Source: Oceanospirillaceae bacterium (GTDB lineage Bacteria > Pseudomonadota > Gammaproteobacteria > Pseudomonadales > Balneatricaceae). Taken from it: DNA of 64,000 nucleotides. This document shows positions 54,189 to 61,813 of the stretch, piece after piece. The translations under genes were made by a program, and so were the position numbers. Under the pieces are notes generated by a model, which was not told the origin of the DNA, did no database searches, and saw only the letters and a program-made list of their open reading frames with translations. The DNA lies in contig JABXIM010000038.1 of assembly GCA_013373085.1 (NCBI GenBank), forward strand, positions 19,116-83,115, read 5' to 3'. Within the stretch, counting starts at the first letter, position 1. Each line of letters opens with the position of its first letter.

Positions 54189-55273
54189 CTTGTCGCGGTC
54201 TCAGGCAGTTCCTGGCGCAGGTCGACCTCGATCAGCGCCGACATGCCCGGCACGACGCGCGCCAGGATATCCTTTGGCGTATCCGGGGCAAAGGTGATCT
54301 TCACCGGCACCCGCTGAACGATCTTGGTAAAGTTGCCGGTGGCGTTCTCCGGCGGCAGCAGGGCGAACTTGGAGCCGGCCGCCGGCGCGATACTGTCGAC
54401 CCGGCCCTCGAAATGCTCGCCGGGGAAAGTATCGAGCCGGATGCCAACCTGCTGGCCCGCCCGCAGATCGCGCAGCTGGGTTTCCTTGAAGTTGGCGGTC
54501 ACCCAGACACCCTGTTGGATGATCGCCACCAGTCGCTGCCCCTTGACCAGATGGTCGCCGACCTCCACCGAACGATTGCCGATACGACCGTCCACCGGTG
54601 CCTCGATCCGGGTGTAGCCAAGCTGCAGCTCGGCATCCTGCAGGCGTGCCGATAGCACCTGCTGCCGCGCCTGCTGCACGGCGCGGGACGAGCGCGTGGC
54701 CTCGAGTCCCGCACGGGCCGCCTGAATCTTCTCCTGATGCGCCAGGAGGTCGGCTTCGGCGCCATCACGCGCAGCGATCGCCGCGTCCAGCTCGGTGCCG
54801 GTGACCGCCTTGATCTCCCGGTTGCGCAGCGCCTGCTGACGCTCGGCATCCAGGCGGTAGCGCTTGAGGCGGGCGCGGTAACCGGCAGACTCGGCGCTCA
54901 GCACACGCACCTCAGCTTCACCACGCTCGATATCGGCATCGAGTTTTTTCAACTCGGCGCCGACCTCCGCCAGCTGCGCCTCGATCTCCTCGACCCGCAC
55001 CCGGTAGTCCGCCGGGTCGAGCTCAATCAGCAGATCGCCGGCGCGAACCTGCTGATTGTCCTCGAACAGCACCCGTGTCACGACACCGTCGACGCGCGGG
55101 GCGATGGCACTGATGTAGCCTTCGACATAGGCGTTGTCGGTTTCCTCGAAATTGGCGCCGCGCCACCACATGCGCGCCACCACAGCAAGTCCGGCGACCA
55201 GGATCAGCGCCAGGATGATCTTGGCCTTGCGGGCGCCGGCCGGCGCCTGTGCGGTTGGTTGCTGCTCACTCAC
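54185..55273 (-). CDS. EmrA-type periplasmic adaptor (HlyD family)
   Basis: The 362-residue adaptor has a short cytoplasmic tail and one membrane anchor (AKIILALILVAGLAVVARMWW), a lipoyl-like biotinyl-lipoyl domain split by a long coiled coil, and the HlyD patterns NAYVEGYISAIAPRVDGVVTRVLFEDNQQVRAGDLLIELD, YTRIEAPVDGRIGNRSVEVGDHLVKGQRLVAI, and VWVTANFKETQLRDLRAGQQVGIRLDTFPGEHFEG. It bridges the MFS pump to the outer-membrane channel. The start codon is GTG at 55273, overlapping the monooxygenase stop. Confidence 0.93.
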   Translation of the reverse strand: MSEQQPTAQAPAGARKAKIILALILVAGLAVVARMWWRGANFEETDNAYVEGYISAIAPRVDGVVTRVLFEDNQQVRAGDLLIELDPADYRVRVEEIEAQLAEVGAELKKLDADIERGEAEVRVLSAESAGYRARLKRYRLDAERQQALRNREIKAVTGTELDAAIAARDGAEADLLAHQEKIQAARAGLEATRSSRAVQQARQQVLSARLQDAELQLGYTRIEAPVDGRIGNRSVEVGDHLVKGQRLVAIIQQGVWVTANFKETQLRDLRAGQQVGIRLDTFPGEHFEGRVDSIAPAAGSKFALLPPENATGNFTKIVQRVPVKITFAPDTPKDILARVVPGMSALIEVDLRQELPETATR

Positions 55274-56514
55274 GTGCGGTTCTCCTCGTCGTCACGTGCA
55301 CGGATCAGCTCGGCAACATGGCCGGCATCCGCGCCAACACCGCTGAGCAGGCCGGAACGCTTGCTATGCAGCCACGGCAGGCCGACGAAGAACAACCCGG
55401 GCTGGGCGGTGGCGCCGCGTCGCTGTACCGGATAGCCGTCGTCGTCGAACACCGGGAACTTCACCATATCGAAGCTGAAGCCGTAGCCAGTGGCCCAGAT
55501 CAGTGTGCTGACGCCGGCCTCGGCCAGATCGAGCTGCTCCGTCAGCGGCACGTCGAATCCATCCTTCAGCTGCGGCAGCGGCTCCTCGGGCAGGTCCAGA
55601 CCCAGCTTCTGCACCAGCATGTCGATCTTGCCGAGCAGCGCCGCCTCGCGCTGGTCGGTGCCGGCCAGGTTGTCGTGCAGGTCGGGCGCCAGTTGCAGGC
55701 GGCTGCCATCGATGTCGCAGAGCGTACCGAGAAGGCGCACGCCATTGCGCACGAACCGGTGGACGTTGAGGCTGCCGCCCTCCTCCCGGCCGGCCATGAT
55801 CGGATTCGGCGCGAACTTGAGACGGGGATCGGGGAGGCTGTCGACGGTCTGCTCGGCAAGGCCAGAGATGTTCATCCACTCGAAGATATCCTTGCCGCGG
55901 TAGCGGCGCGGCGCGCGGTCGTGCTTGCCGACGCAGAGGTAGACGGTGCGTCCGGCACGGTTCAGCTCGTCGGCGATCTGACAGCCGGACTGAGAGCTGC
56001 CGACCACCACCACGGCGCCGGGGGGCAGCGCCTCCGGGTTGCGATAGGCGCCGGAGTGCATCTGCACCACCCCGGGCGCCAGCCGGGCGGCCATCGCATG
56101 GGGCCGCGGGAACTGGAACAGGCCGGTAGCGATCACCACGTTTCGTGCGCTGTAGTCACCAAGGCTGGTGCATACCCGGAAGCCCTCCGGTGTGGCCTCA
56201 ACGGCGTCGACCTCGGTGTTGTACTGCAGCGGCAGATCGTGGCGCCGGACATAGTCGGCGAAGGTTTGCAAAATCTCGGCACGGGGCAGGAAAGCTCCCG
56301 GCGCATCGCCGACCCCGTCGAGACCGGGCAGTCGGACTTCACTGTTGGGCGTCACCAGGGTGAAGGAGTCCCAGCGGTCGTCGCGCCAGACCGGCGCGGG
56401 GATGTCGCCGCGCTCGAGCACCAGGTGAGAGCGTTGCTGCCGGGTCAGGTGGTAACTGGTCGACAGGCCAGCCTGGCCTCCGCCGATGATCAGCGTATCA
56501 AAATATTGGCTCAT
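55270..56514 (-). CDS. Flavin-containing monooxygenase-like protein (CzcO/YUC type)
   Basis: The 414-residue FAD/NADPH enzyme has an N-terminal FAD-binding motif GGGQAGLSTSYHL, a second nucleotide site VVVVGSSQSGCQIADEL, the FMO-like sequence VVQMHSGAYRNPE and ATGY (LIWATGYGFSFD). It resembles CzcO and plant YUCCA-type monooxygenases. Such enzymes put oxygen on nitrogen or sulfur or do Baeyer-Villiger reactions; which applies here is unknown. Its place between the NRPS and the pump genes makes it the likely tailoring enzyme of the NRPS product. A 70-base spacer with a perfect hairpin separates it from the NRPS gene. Confidence 0.88.
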   Translation of the reverse strand: MSQYFDTLIIGGGQAGLSTSYHLTRQQRSHLVLERGDIPAPVWRDDRWDSFTLVTPNSEVRLPGLDGVGDAPGAFLPRAEILQTFADYVRRHDLPLQYNTEVDAVEATPEGFRVCTSLGDYSARNVVIATGLFQFPRPHAMAARLAPGVVQMHSGAYRNPEALPPGAVVVVGSSQSGCQIADELNRAGRTVYLCVGKHDRAPRRYRGKDIFEWMNISGLAEQTVDSLPDPRLKFAPNPIMAGREEGGSLNVHRFVRNGVRLLGTLCDIDGSRLQLAPDLHDNLAGTDQREAALLGKIDMLVQKLGLDLPEEPLPQLKDGFDVPLTEQLDLAEAGVSTLIWATGYGFSFDMVKFPVFDDDGYPVQRRGATAQPGLFFVGLPWLHSKRSGLLSGVGADAGHVAELIRARDDEENRT

Positions 56515-56543
56515 TTAAGATCCGTCCATAAACCGAAGAAGGA

Positions 56544-56577
56544 CTGAGCCCCGTGGCGCCAGGGCTACGGGGCTCAG
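56544..56577 (-). promoter_or_regulatory. Perfect 11-bp hairpin between NRPS and monooxygenase genes
   Basis: CTGAGCCCCGT (56544-56554) and ACGGGGCTCAG (56567-56577) surround a 12-base loop. It starts eight bases after the NRPS stop and has no T-run. It may be an mRNA-stability element or a partial terminator that lowers expression of the downstream genes. Confidence 0.5.
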
Positions 56578-56584
56578 CGTTTAA

Positions 56585-59500
56585 TCAGAGAACGCCGCTA
56601 TCACCGACAACGTGGCCGAGGATGCCGGCGAGGGAGTCACGGCTGACCACACTGAAGTGGTCACCCTCCCAGTCGATCACTTCCAGGCTGTCGGTGTTGG
56701 GAACCCCGAACGGTACCAGCAGTGGGAAATCCATCGTGCGGCTGGCGCGGAAAAGCCGGGTCGGCGTCTCGTTCGGCTGCGGCGCATGCGCCACCAGGGC
56801 GTCGTAGTTGGCCCGGTACTCGTTCAGCAGCGCTTTGATCTCGTCCGGCGACAGCGCCGCTACGCGGCTGTCGAGGCCGCTCTGGCGCAGGGCCTCGACA
56901 ATCGCGGCGGGACGCTGCCGCTCGTCGAGCTCGGCCAGACCATCGAGGTTGCCAGGCAACGGCTGGCCGGCAAGCAGGTCACGCAGGAAGTTGCGCAGCA
57001 GGGCCTCGCCTTCCAGACGCGGACCGCTACCACCGGGGCTGGCGGCCATCCAGCTGTCGATCATGGTGACGTGGGCCGGCGCCATGCCACGGGCTTCCAT
57101 CTGCCGCGCCATTTCCTGCGCAATCACGCCCCCCATGGACCAGCCTAACAGGTGCACTCGGCAGGCACTGTCGATCTGGCTGCAAAGGGCATCGACGTAG
57201 CTCGCGGAGAGCGCTTCGAGGCGGCGGGGACTGCCGTCGCCGGGCGATTGCAGGCCGAGTACGCGAATCCCCGGCGGCAGCAGCTCAATCAGCTCGCGAT
57301 AGCAGAGGATGTTGCCACCGACCGGGTGGATCACCGCCAGGGTCACCGGGGCGACATCACGCATGACCTCCAGCGGCGAGCGCTGCCGGCCCGCGTTGTC
57401 GGCGGTGTCGAGTATCTTTGCCTGGGCACTGATGGTGCCATGGCGCAACAGCGAGGCCAGCGGCAAGTTCTGGCCGAACTCGGCGCTGATGGCATTGATC
57501 AGCCGGACCGCCAGCAGCGAGGTGCCGCCCAGCTCGAAGAACTCCTCATCGACGCCGACTTCGCTGACGCCGAGCAGATCGGCCCACAGCACGGCGAGGC
57601 GACGCTCCGTCGTGGTGGAAGGCTGGCGCCGCACGCGGTCGTCCGGTGCCTGGCTGGCAGCGAGCGCACTGAGCGCCTTGCGATCGACCTTGCCATTGGC
57701 GGTAACCGACAGCGCCTCGACAGCGAGGAACTGGGCAGGAATCATGTAGGACGGCAGATTCTCGGCAAGGCTGGCGCGGATGCTTTCCTGGTCCGGCGCG
57801 TCCGCACCCGGCTGGTAGATCGCCACCAGCCGGCTGTCGTTGCCGCTGCCCACGACCACGGTATGCGCGGCCCGTATTCCCGGACAGCGCGCGAGGTTGG
57901 CGTCGATTTCCTCCAGCTCGATACGGAAGCCGCGGATCTTCACCTGGCCGTCGAGACGGCCGAGGAACTCCAGGCAACCGTCGGGGAAATAGCGGCCGAC
58001 ATCGCCGGTGCGATAGAGACGCTCTCCGGTCTGCGGGTGCTCGATGAAGCTCTCCGCGGTGCGCACCGGATCGTCATAGTATTCGCGGGCCAGGCCGATG
58101 CCACCGATGTAGAGGTCGCCGGGCACCCAGTCCGGCGCCGGCTGCAGCTCCCGGTTCAGAACATGAAAACTCTGGTTCGACAGTGGCCAGCCATAGGGAA
58201 TGCTCTTCCAGCTGCTGCAAACCTCCTCGACCGGGAAGTAGTTGGACCAGATCGACGCCTCGGTGGCACCGCCAAGACTGATCAGTCCAACGCCAGGAAC
58301 GACCGTCTTCAGGCGCTCGGGCAGGGTCACCGGGATCCAGTCGCCGCTGAGCATCACCAGACGCAGGCTGTGCAGGCAGGTCGGCGCCTGCGGACCGAGA
58401 TGCTCGATCAGCATCTCCAGCGACGCCGGCACGGTGTTCCATACCGTGACGCCGTGCTGCTGCACACAGCGTGCCCACTGGTCGGGCGCCGGGGTTTCGC
58501 TGTGCGGCGGCAGCACCAGCGCTGCGCCGCGCGCCAGGCCACCGAAGATGTCATGCACCGAGAGGTCGAAATTGAAGCTCGACAGCCCGATCAGGCGATC
58601 CTCGGGCGTGAGGCCGAAACGGGCGATCACGTCCTGGATGGTGTTGACCGCGCCACGGTGGTCGATGGCCACCCCCTTGGGCTGCCCGGTCGAACCCGAG
58701 GTGAAGATCACATAGGCGAGGTCGCATTCCCCGACGGCCGGCGTGAGCTCGACCTGCGCCGGCGGCTCATCGGGCAGCGCCTCCTCAAGCAACAGCACTT
58801 CGACACCGGCCGGCACCTCTATATCGCCGGCCAGGTCACGCTCGATCAGCAGAGTCTTGACCCGGGGACGGGCGATCAGCCATTCCTTGCGCGCCTTCGG
58901 CTGCTCGGCGGTGATCGGCAGGTAGGCGCCCCCCGACTGCACCACGCCAAGCAGGGCGGTCACCTGACGCCAGCCACGGCGGGCAACCACGGCCACCAGG
59001 TCGTCTCTGCCGACGCCGCACTGGCGCAGCTGCGCTGCAAGACTGCAGCTCCAGCGCCACAGGCTGCGGTAATCGACGGTCCGGTCCGCGCCGATGATTG
59101 CCGGCCGTTCCGCGTGCTCGGCACAGGCCTGCGCGACGAAACTTTCCAGCCGCCCGGTGGGCAGCATGCGGCGGGTCCGGTTGGCCTGCTGCCGGGCCTC
59201 GAGCGCTTCCTGCGGCACCTGCGGCAGCAACTCCGCGTCCTCCGGGGACTCGTGCGCGAGGATCGTCTCGACCTGCCGTTCCAGGGCATCGAACATACCC
59301 TCGATCACGCCGGGGAGGAACTGTCCCTCGACGAAATCCCAGTTGAACACCAGCTGCTCGAGGTACATGTAGACCTGGCAGTCCAGCCAGACCTGCGGGG
59401 TATGCAGGCCACCGCCCATGTTCTGCCAGCCGATATGGTTGGGCAGCAGCAGGTCGTCCGGCAGGTCGAGCCCCAGCGAACTGGCGAACACCACTGGCAT

Positions 59501-60565
59501 GACCGGCAGACCGGAGCCGGTTGCGCCCATGGCGCGGATCACGTCGACGCCCTCGACCCGCGAATGGCGGATATCTCGGGCCAGCTGGCGTTGCAGCACC
59601 TTCGCCCGCTCGGCAAAACTGCCCGGCGCATCCACCGACTCCAGTAACAGGGTGCTGCCGAAATTGCCGTAGGCACGCTGGAAGCGCGGATCCCGGGCGG
59701 GACGGTGGCTCATCAGCATATTGATGGTGAAGGACGGGTTACGCGACCACAGGCGCAACACATCCGTGTAGGCGGTACAGAACAGCATGCTGACGCTGAT
59801 CCCGAGCCGGCGGGCCTGCTCCTCGAGACGGGCGACCTTGTCCGGACCGAAGATAAAGCGCTTGCGCTGGAAGCGCGATGCCTCCGGCATGCGCTCGTGC
59901 TCAACCACCGGTAGTTCCGGCGCGTTGCGCAGGTTGTCGAGACGGTCCTGCCAATACTGCATCGAGCGCTGAAAAGCGCTGCTCTGCTTGACTGCCCGGC
60001 GCTTGGCGATGAATTCGGGAAACAGCGCCCGCTCCTGCTGCGGCAGCCCGAGGCCGGCATATACGCGCACCAGGGCGTTGTAAAACAGGCGTACCGAAAA
60101 GGCATCAAAGGATATCAGGCGAAAGGCGAGGTTGACGTAGTGCCCTTCCGGCACCCGGTCCAGAAAAACCGATAGCTGCACCGACTCGCCCAGCAGTGCC
60201 AGCTTGTCTTCCATGTCCTGCTTGCGCAGCTCCTGCAGCTCTTCGGCGCTCGGCACCTGTCGCTGGCGCCAGTCCGTCTGTTCGAGCGCGATCTCGCCGG
60301 CCGGCAGGCCAATTGGCCGCTGGGTGGCGTCCGGCAGGAATTCCATCGACAGTTCAGGGTATGCTTCCAGAACCGTCTGCAGCGCCGCCTCTAAGCGGGG
60401 CACATCGAGGTCCTCGGCAAAGTAGCAGAAATAGAGAAATGGTACGGTGTGAAACTTGTAAACCTTCTGCTCACCCACCCAATAGGCATGCTGCAGCCCG
60501 GTCAATGAATATGCCTCCGCGCCTTGCTTCAAGGCCGAACCCGGCTCTTCCTGTGCGTCAAACAT
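56585..60565 (-). CDS. Single-module NRPS: Cy-like condensation, adenylation (Cys-like code), carrier, thioesterase
   Basis: The 1326-residue enzyme starts with a heterocyclization-type condensation domain (about 20-440), with LTGLQHAYWVGE at residue 21. The usual DxxxxDxxS motif reads RLISFDAFS: R149, D154, S157, so the first aspartate is lost. The adenylation domain (about 465-960) has TSGSTGQPKG at 622, FDLSVHDIFG at D667 and GGATEASIW near 766. By eye the pocket is D667, L668, H671, N710, M738, S740, L764, I772, W773, K959, close to the cysteine code DLYNLSLIWK. The carrier serine is S1016 (LGGTSLLAV). The thioesterase has S1143 (GWSMG) and H1303 (GDHFS). No methyltransferase insert is present. 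No upstream loading module is encoded nearby. The start has only a weak ribosome-binding site. It heads the six-gene operon. Confidence 0.9.
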   Translation of the reverse strand: MFDAQEEPGSALKQGAEAYSLTGLQHAYWVGEQKVYKFHTVPFLYFCYFAEDLDVPRLEAALQTVLEAYPELSMEFLPDATQRPIGLPAGEIALEQTDWRQRQVPSAEELQELRKQDMEDKLALLGESVQLSVFLDRVPEGHYVNLAFRLISFDAFSVRLFYNALVRVYAGLGLPQQERALFPEFIAKRRAVKQSSAFQRSMQYWQDRLDNLRNAPELPVVEHERMPEASRFQRKRFIFGPDKVARLEEQARRLGISVSMLFCTAYTDVLRLWSRNPSFTINMLMSHRPARDPRFQRAYGNFGSTLLLESVDAPGSFAERAKVLQRQLARDIRHSRVEGVDVIRAMGATGSGLPVMPVVFASSLGLDLPDDLLLPNHIGWQNMGGGLHTPQVWLDCQVYMYLEQLVFNWDFVEGQFLPGVIEGMFDALERQVETILAHESPEDAELLPQVPQEALEARQQANRTRRMLPTGRLESFVAQACAEHAERPAIIGADRTVDYRSLWRWSCSLAAQLRQCGVGRDDLVAVVARRGWRQVTALLGVVQSGGAYLPITAEQPKARKEWLIARPRVKTLLIERDLAGDIEVPAGVEVLLLEEALPDEPPAQVELTPAVGECDLAYVIFTSGSTGQPKGVAIDHRGAVNTIQDVIARFGLTPEDRLIGLSSFNFDLSVHDIFGGLARGAALVLPPHSETPAPDQWARCVQQHGVTVWNTVPASLEMLIEHLGPQAPTCLHSLRLVMLSGDWIPVTLPERLKTVVPGVGLISLGGATEASIWSNYFPVEEVCSSWKSIPYGWPLSNQSFHVLNRELQPAPDWVPGDLYIGGIGLAREYYDDPVRTAESFIEHPQTGERLYRTGDVGRYFPDGCLEFLGRLDGQVKIRGFRIELEEIDANLARCPGIRAAHTVVVGSGNDSRLVAIYQPGADAPDQESIRASLAENLPSYMIPAQFLAVEALSVTANGKVDRKALSALAASQAPDDRVRRQPSTTTERRLAVLWADLLGVSEVGVDEEFFELGGTSLLAVRLINAISAEFGQNLPLASLLRHGTISAQAKILDTADNAGRQRSPLEVMRDVAPVTLAVIHPVGGNILCYRELIELLPPGIRVLGLQSPGDGSPRRLEALSASYVDALCSQIDSACRVHLLGWSMGGVIAQEMARQMEARGMAPAHVTMIDSWMAASPGGSGPRLEGEALLRNFLRDLLAGQPLPGNLDGLAELDERQRPAAIVEALRQSGLDSRVAALSPDEIKALLNEYRANYDALVAHAPQPNETPTRLFRASRTMDFPLLVPFGVPNTDSLEVIDWEGDHFSVVSRDSLAGILGHVVGDSGVL

Positions 60566-61290
60566 GGTATTTTCTAGCTAAATTTAAGGATTAAATGGCT
60601 GACTCAAAAACCTTAAATCCGGGGCGCGCAAACATGACGCAACAGCGGACTTTTGATCCAAAAGGTACGCAGGGGATTTCAGCAACATATGTGCCATCAA
60701 ATCGGCAATATTAATACGCAGCAGAAATGCCACTTTTTAAGAAGTCATGCTACAAGGTTTTCAAGCCGTACTTGCCTAACGGTGGATTTCGCCAACGTAA
60801 CCTTTTATATCAATAACTTATACACTAAAGACCAGGAATTACCGGTCCGCCATGGCAAAGCTGAACGGAGTATAATTAGAATTCATTGCTTAATCATTAC
60901 TTTCGGAATAATCGGACAAAACACAACCCATATATTAGAAAATAACGATTTTATACCTGTTGCCAAAGGCCGACATATTTCAATTAGCGCATCATATAAA
61001 ATGCCTAAAATTTAGACAAAACCACAATTCAGGTTAATTATTAATCAGGGTTTTCCCATATTTCATTCGTCAATTCTGCTGCTGTTAATCTGTCCTTTAA
61101 AAACCTAACAGCGTCCTGGGAATTTTTACCTCTGACTCCGAGTGATTCCTGTAAAGGGAGGAAAGTGACCTAAAAAGAGGGTCAACGCCTCGCTCTGGAT
61201 CACCCGGGCACCAGGCTGGTGCAGGATCCACGCCCCCCCGCACCTGTCGGCAGCCGGGGATTTGATGATTCATTTTTTTTACCCAAGCTG
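60566..61290. other. AT-rich upstream region of the NRPS operon, no convincing gene
   Basis: From about 60650 to 61140 the sequence is AT-rich, in contrast to both sides; a 120-codon open frame (60653-61015) has no protein-like features. An inverted repeat ATTTAAGG/CCTTAAAT (60582-60589, 60611-60618) lies just before the NRPS gene and could be an operator. At 61196-61230 a nested palindrome has outer arms TGGATC/GATCCA and the inner stem GCACCA-GGC-TGGTGC. The operon promoter must be here but cannot be fixed by eye. Confidence 0.6.
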
Positions 61291-61319
61291 TTGACAGCTA
61301 AGCGAAAACGGAGAATAAT
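61291..61319 (+). promoter_or_regulatory. Promoter of the tRNA-Met/tRNA-Gln genes
   Basis: TTGACA (61291-61296) and AATAAT (61314-61319) are 17 bases apart, an almost ideal sigma-70 promoter. Transcription would start near 61327, about 13 bases before tRNA-Met. Confidence 0.75.
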
Positions 61320-61339
61320 TCGCGACCTCGACAGGGCAA

Positions 61340-61416
61340 GGCAATGTAGCTCAGTTGGTTAGAGCAACGCATTCATAATGCGTGGGTCGCAGGTTCGAGT
61401 CCCGCCATTGCCACCA
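61340..61416 (+). tRNA. tRNA-Met (CAT)
   Basis: The 77-base gene with encoded CCA has acceptor arms GGCAATG and CATTGCC, anticodon loop TTCATAA (CAT) and T-arm GTTCGAGTC. It is read as elongator methionine rather than the tRNA-Ile2 with modified CAT, by similarity in the D-arm (TAGCTCAGTTGGTTAGAGCA). A tRNA-Met follows ychF in pseudomonads, so this one is probably in its ancestral place with the NRPS operon inserted before it. Confidence 0.93.
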
Positions 61417-61487
61417 TTCTACCGGGAAGCTGAAAATCGTCAGCTTCGGGCGCAAGTACCGTCTCGTCACTTGTCGCCAAACATTGT

Positions 61488-61562
61488 TGGGGTATCGCCA
61501 AGCGGTAAGGCACTGGATTCTGATTCCAGCATTCGGAGGTTCGAATCCTCCTACCCCAGCCA
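61488..61562 (+). tRNA. tRNA-Gln (CTG), second identical copy
   Basis: This copy is identical over 75 bases to the tRNA-Gln at 46848-46922, with anticodon CTG. It lies 71 bases after tRNA-Met and probably shares its transcript. Flanks of the two copies differ, so only the mature tRNA region is duplicated. The 61563-61813 spacer that follows is AT-rich and shows no gene. Confidence 0.97.
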
Positions 61563-61813
61563 CTCCCCCTTCCACACTCAAAACCCTGTTTACATCTTCT
61601 CACGCTGCCGAATCAGGCATCTGACAGCCATCCGCCTTTTAAATGTGTGTTGCCATTACCCGACATCCAATTACAGGCACATTCGGCACTTTTACCACCC
61701 AAATCATCACCTTAATTGCTGCATTTTAAATACCTGATTTTATAGCTGCGCGAACTCGCGACCGTCCTGACAGCCTCCCGGAAACCCGCTACACTTCCCC
61801 AATACCCGGTCCC

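Noticed and set aside
50451..60565. Siderophore biosynthesis locus
   Set aside because: A Cy-A module and an exporter would suit a pyochelin-like siderophore, but there is no aryl acid activation, second module, TonB receptor, ferric transporter or Fur-like site visible.
60653..61015. 120-codon open frame in the AT-rich region upstream of the NRPS operon
   Set aside because: No ribosome-binding site, no recognisable domain, and composition unlike coding DNA of this genome; it is long only because the region is AT-rich by chance.
46848..61562. Integrative element with tRNA-Gln att sites
   Set aside because: The repeats are whole tRNA genes, essential housekeeping genes lie between them, and no integrase or excisionase is present.
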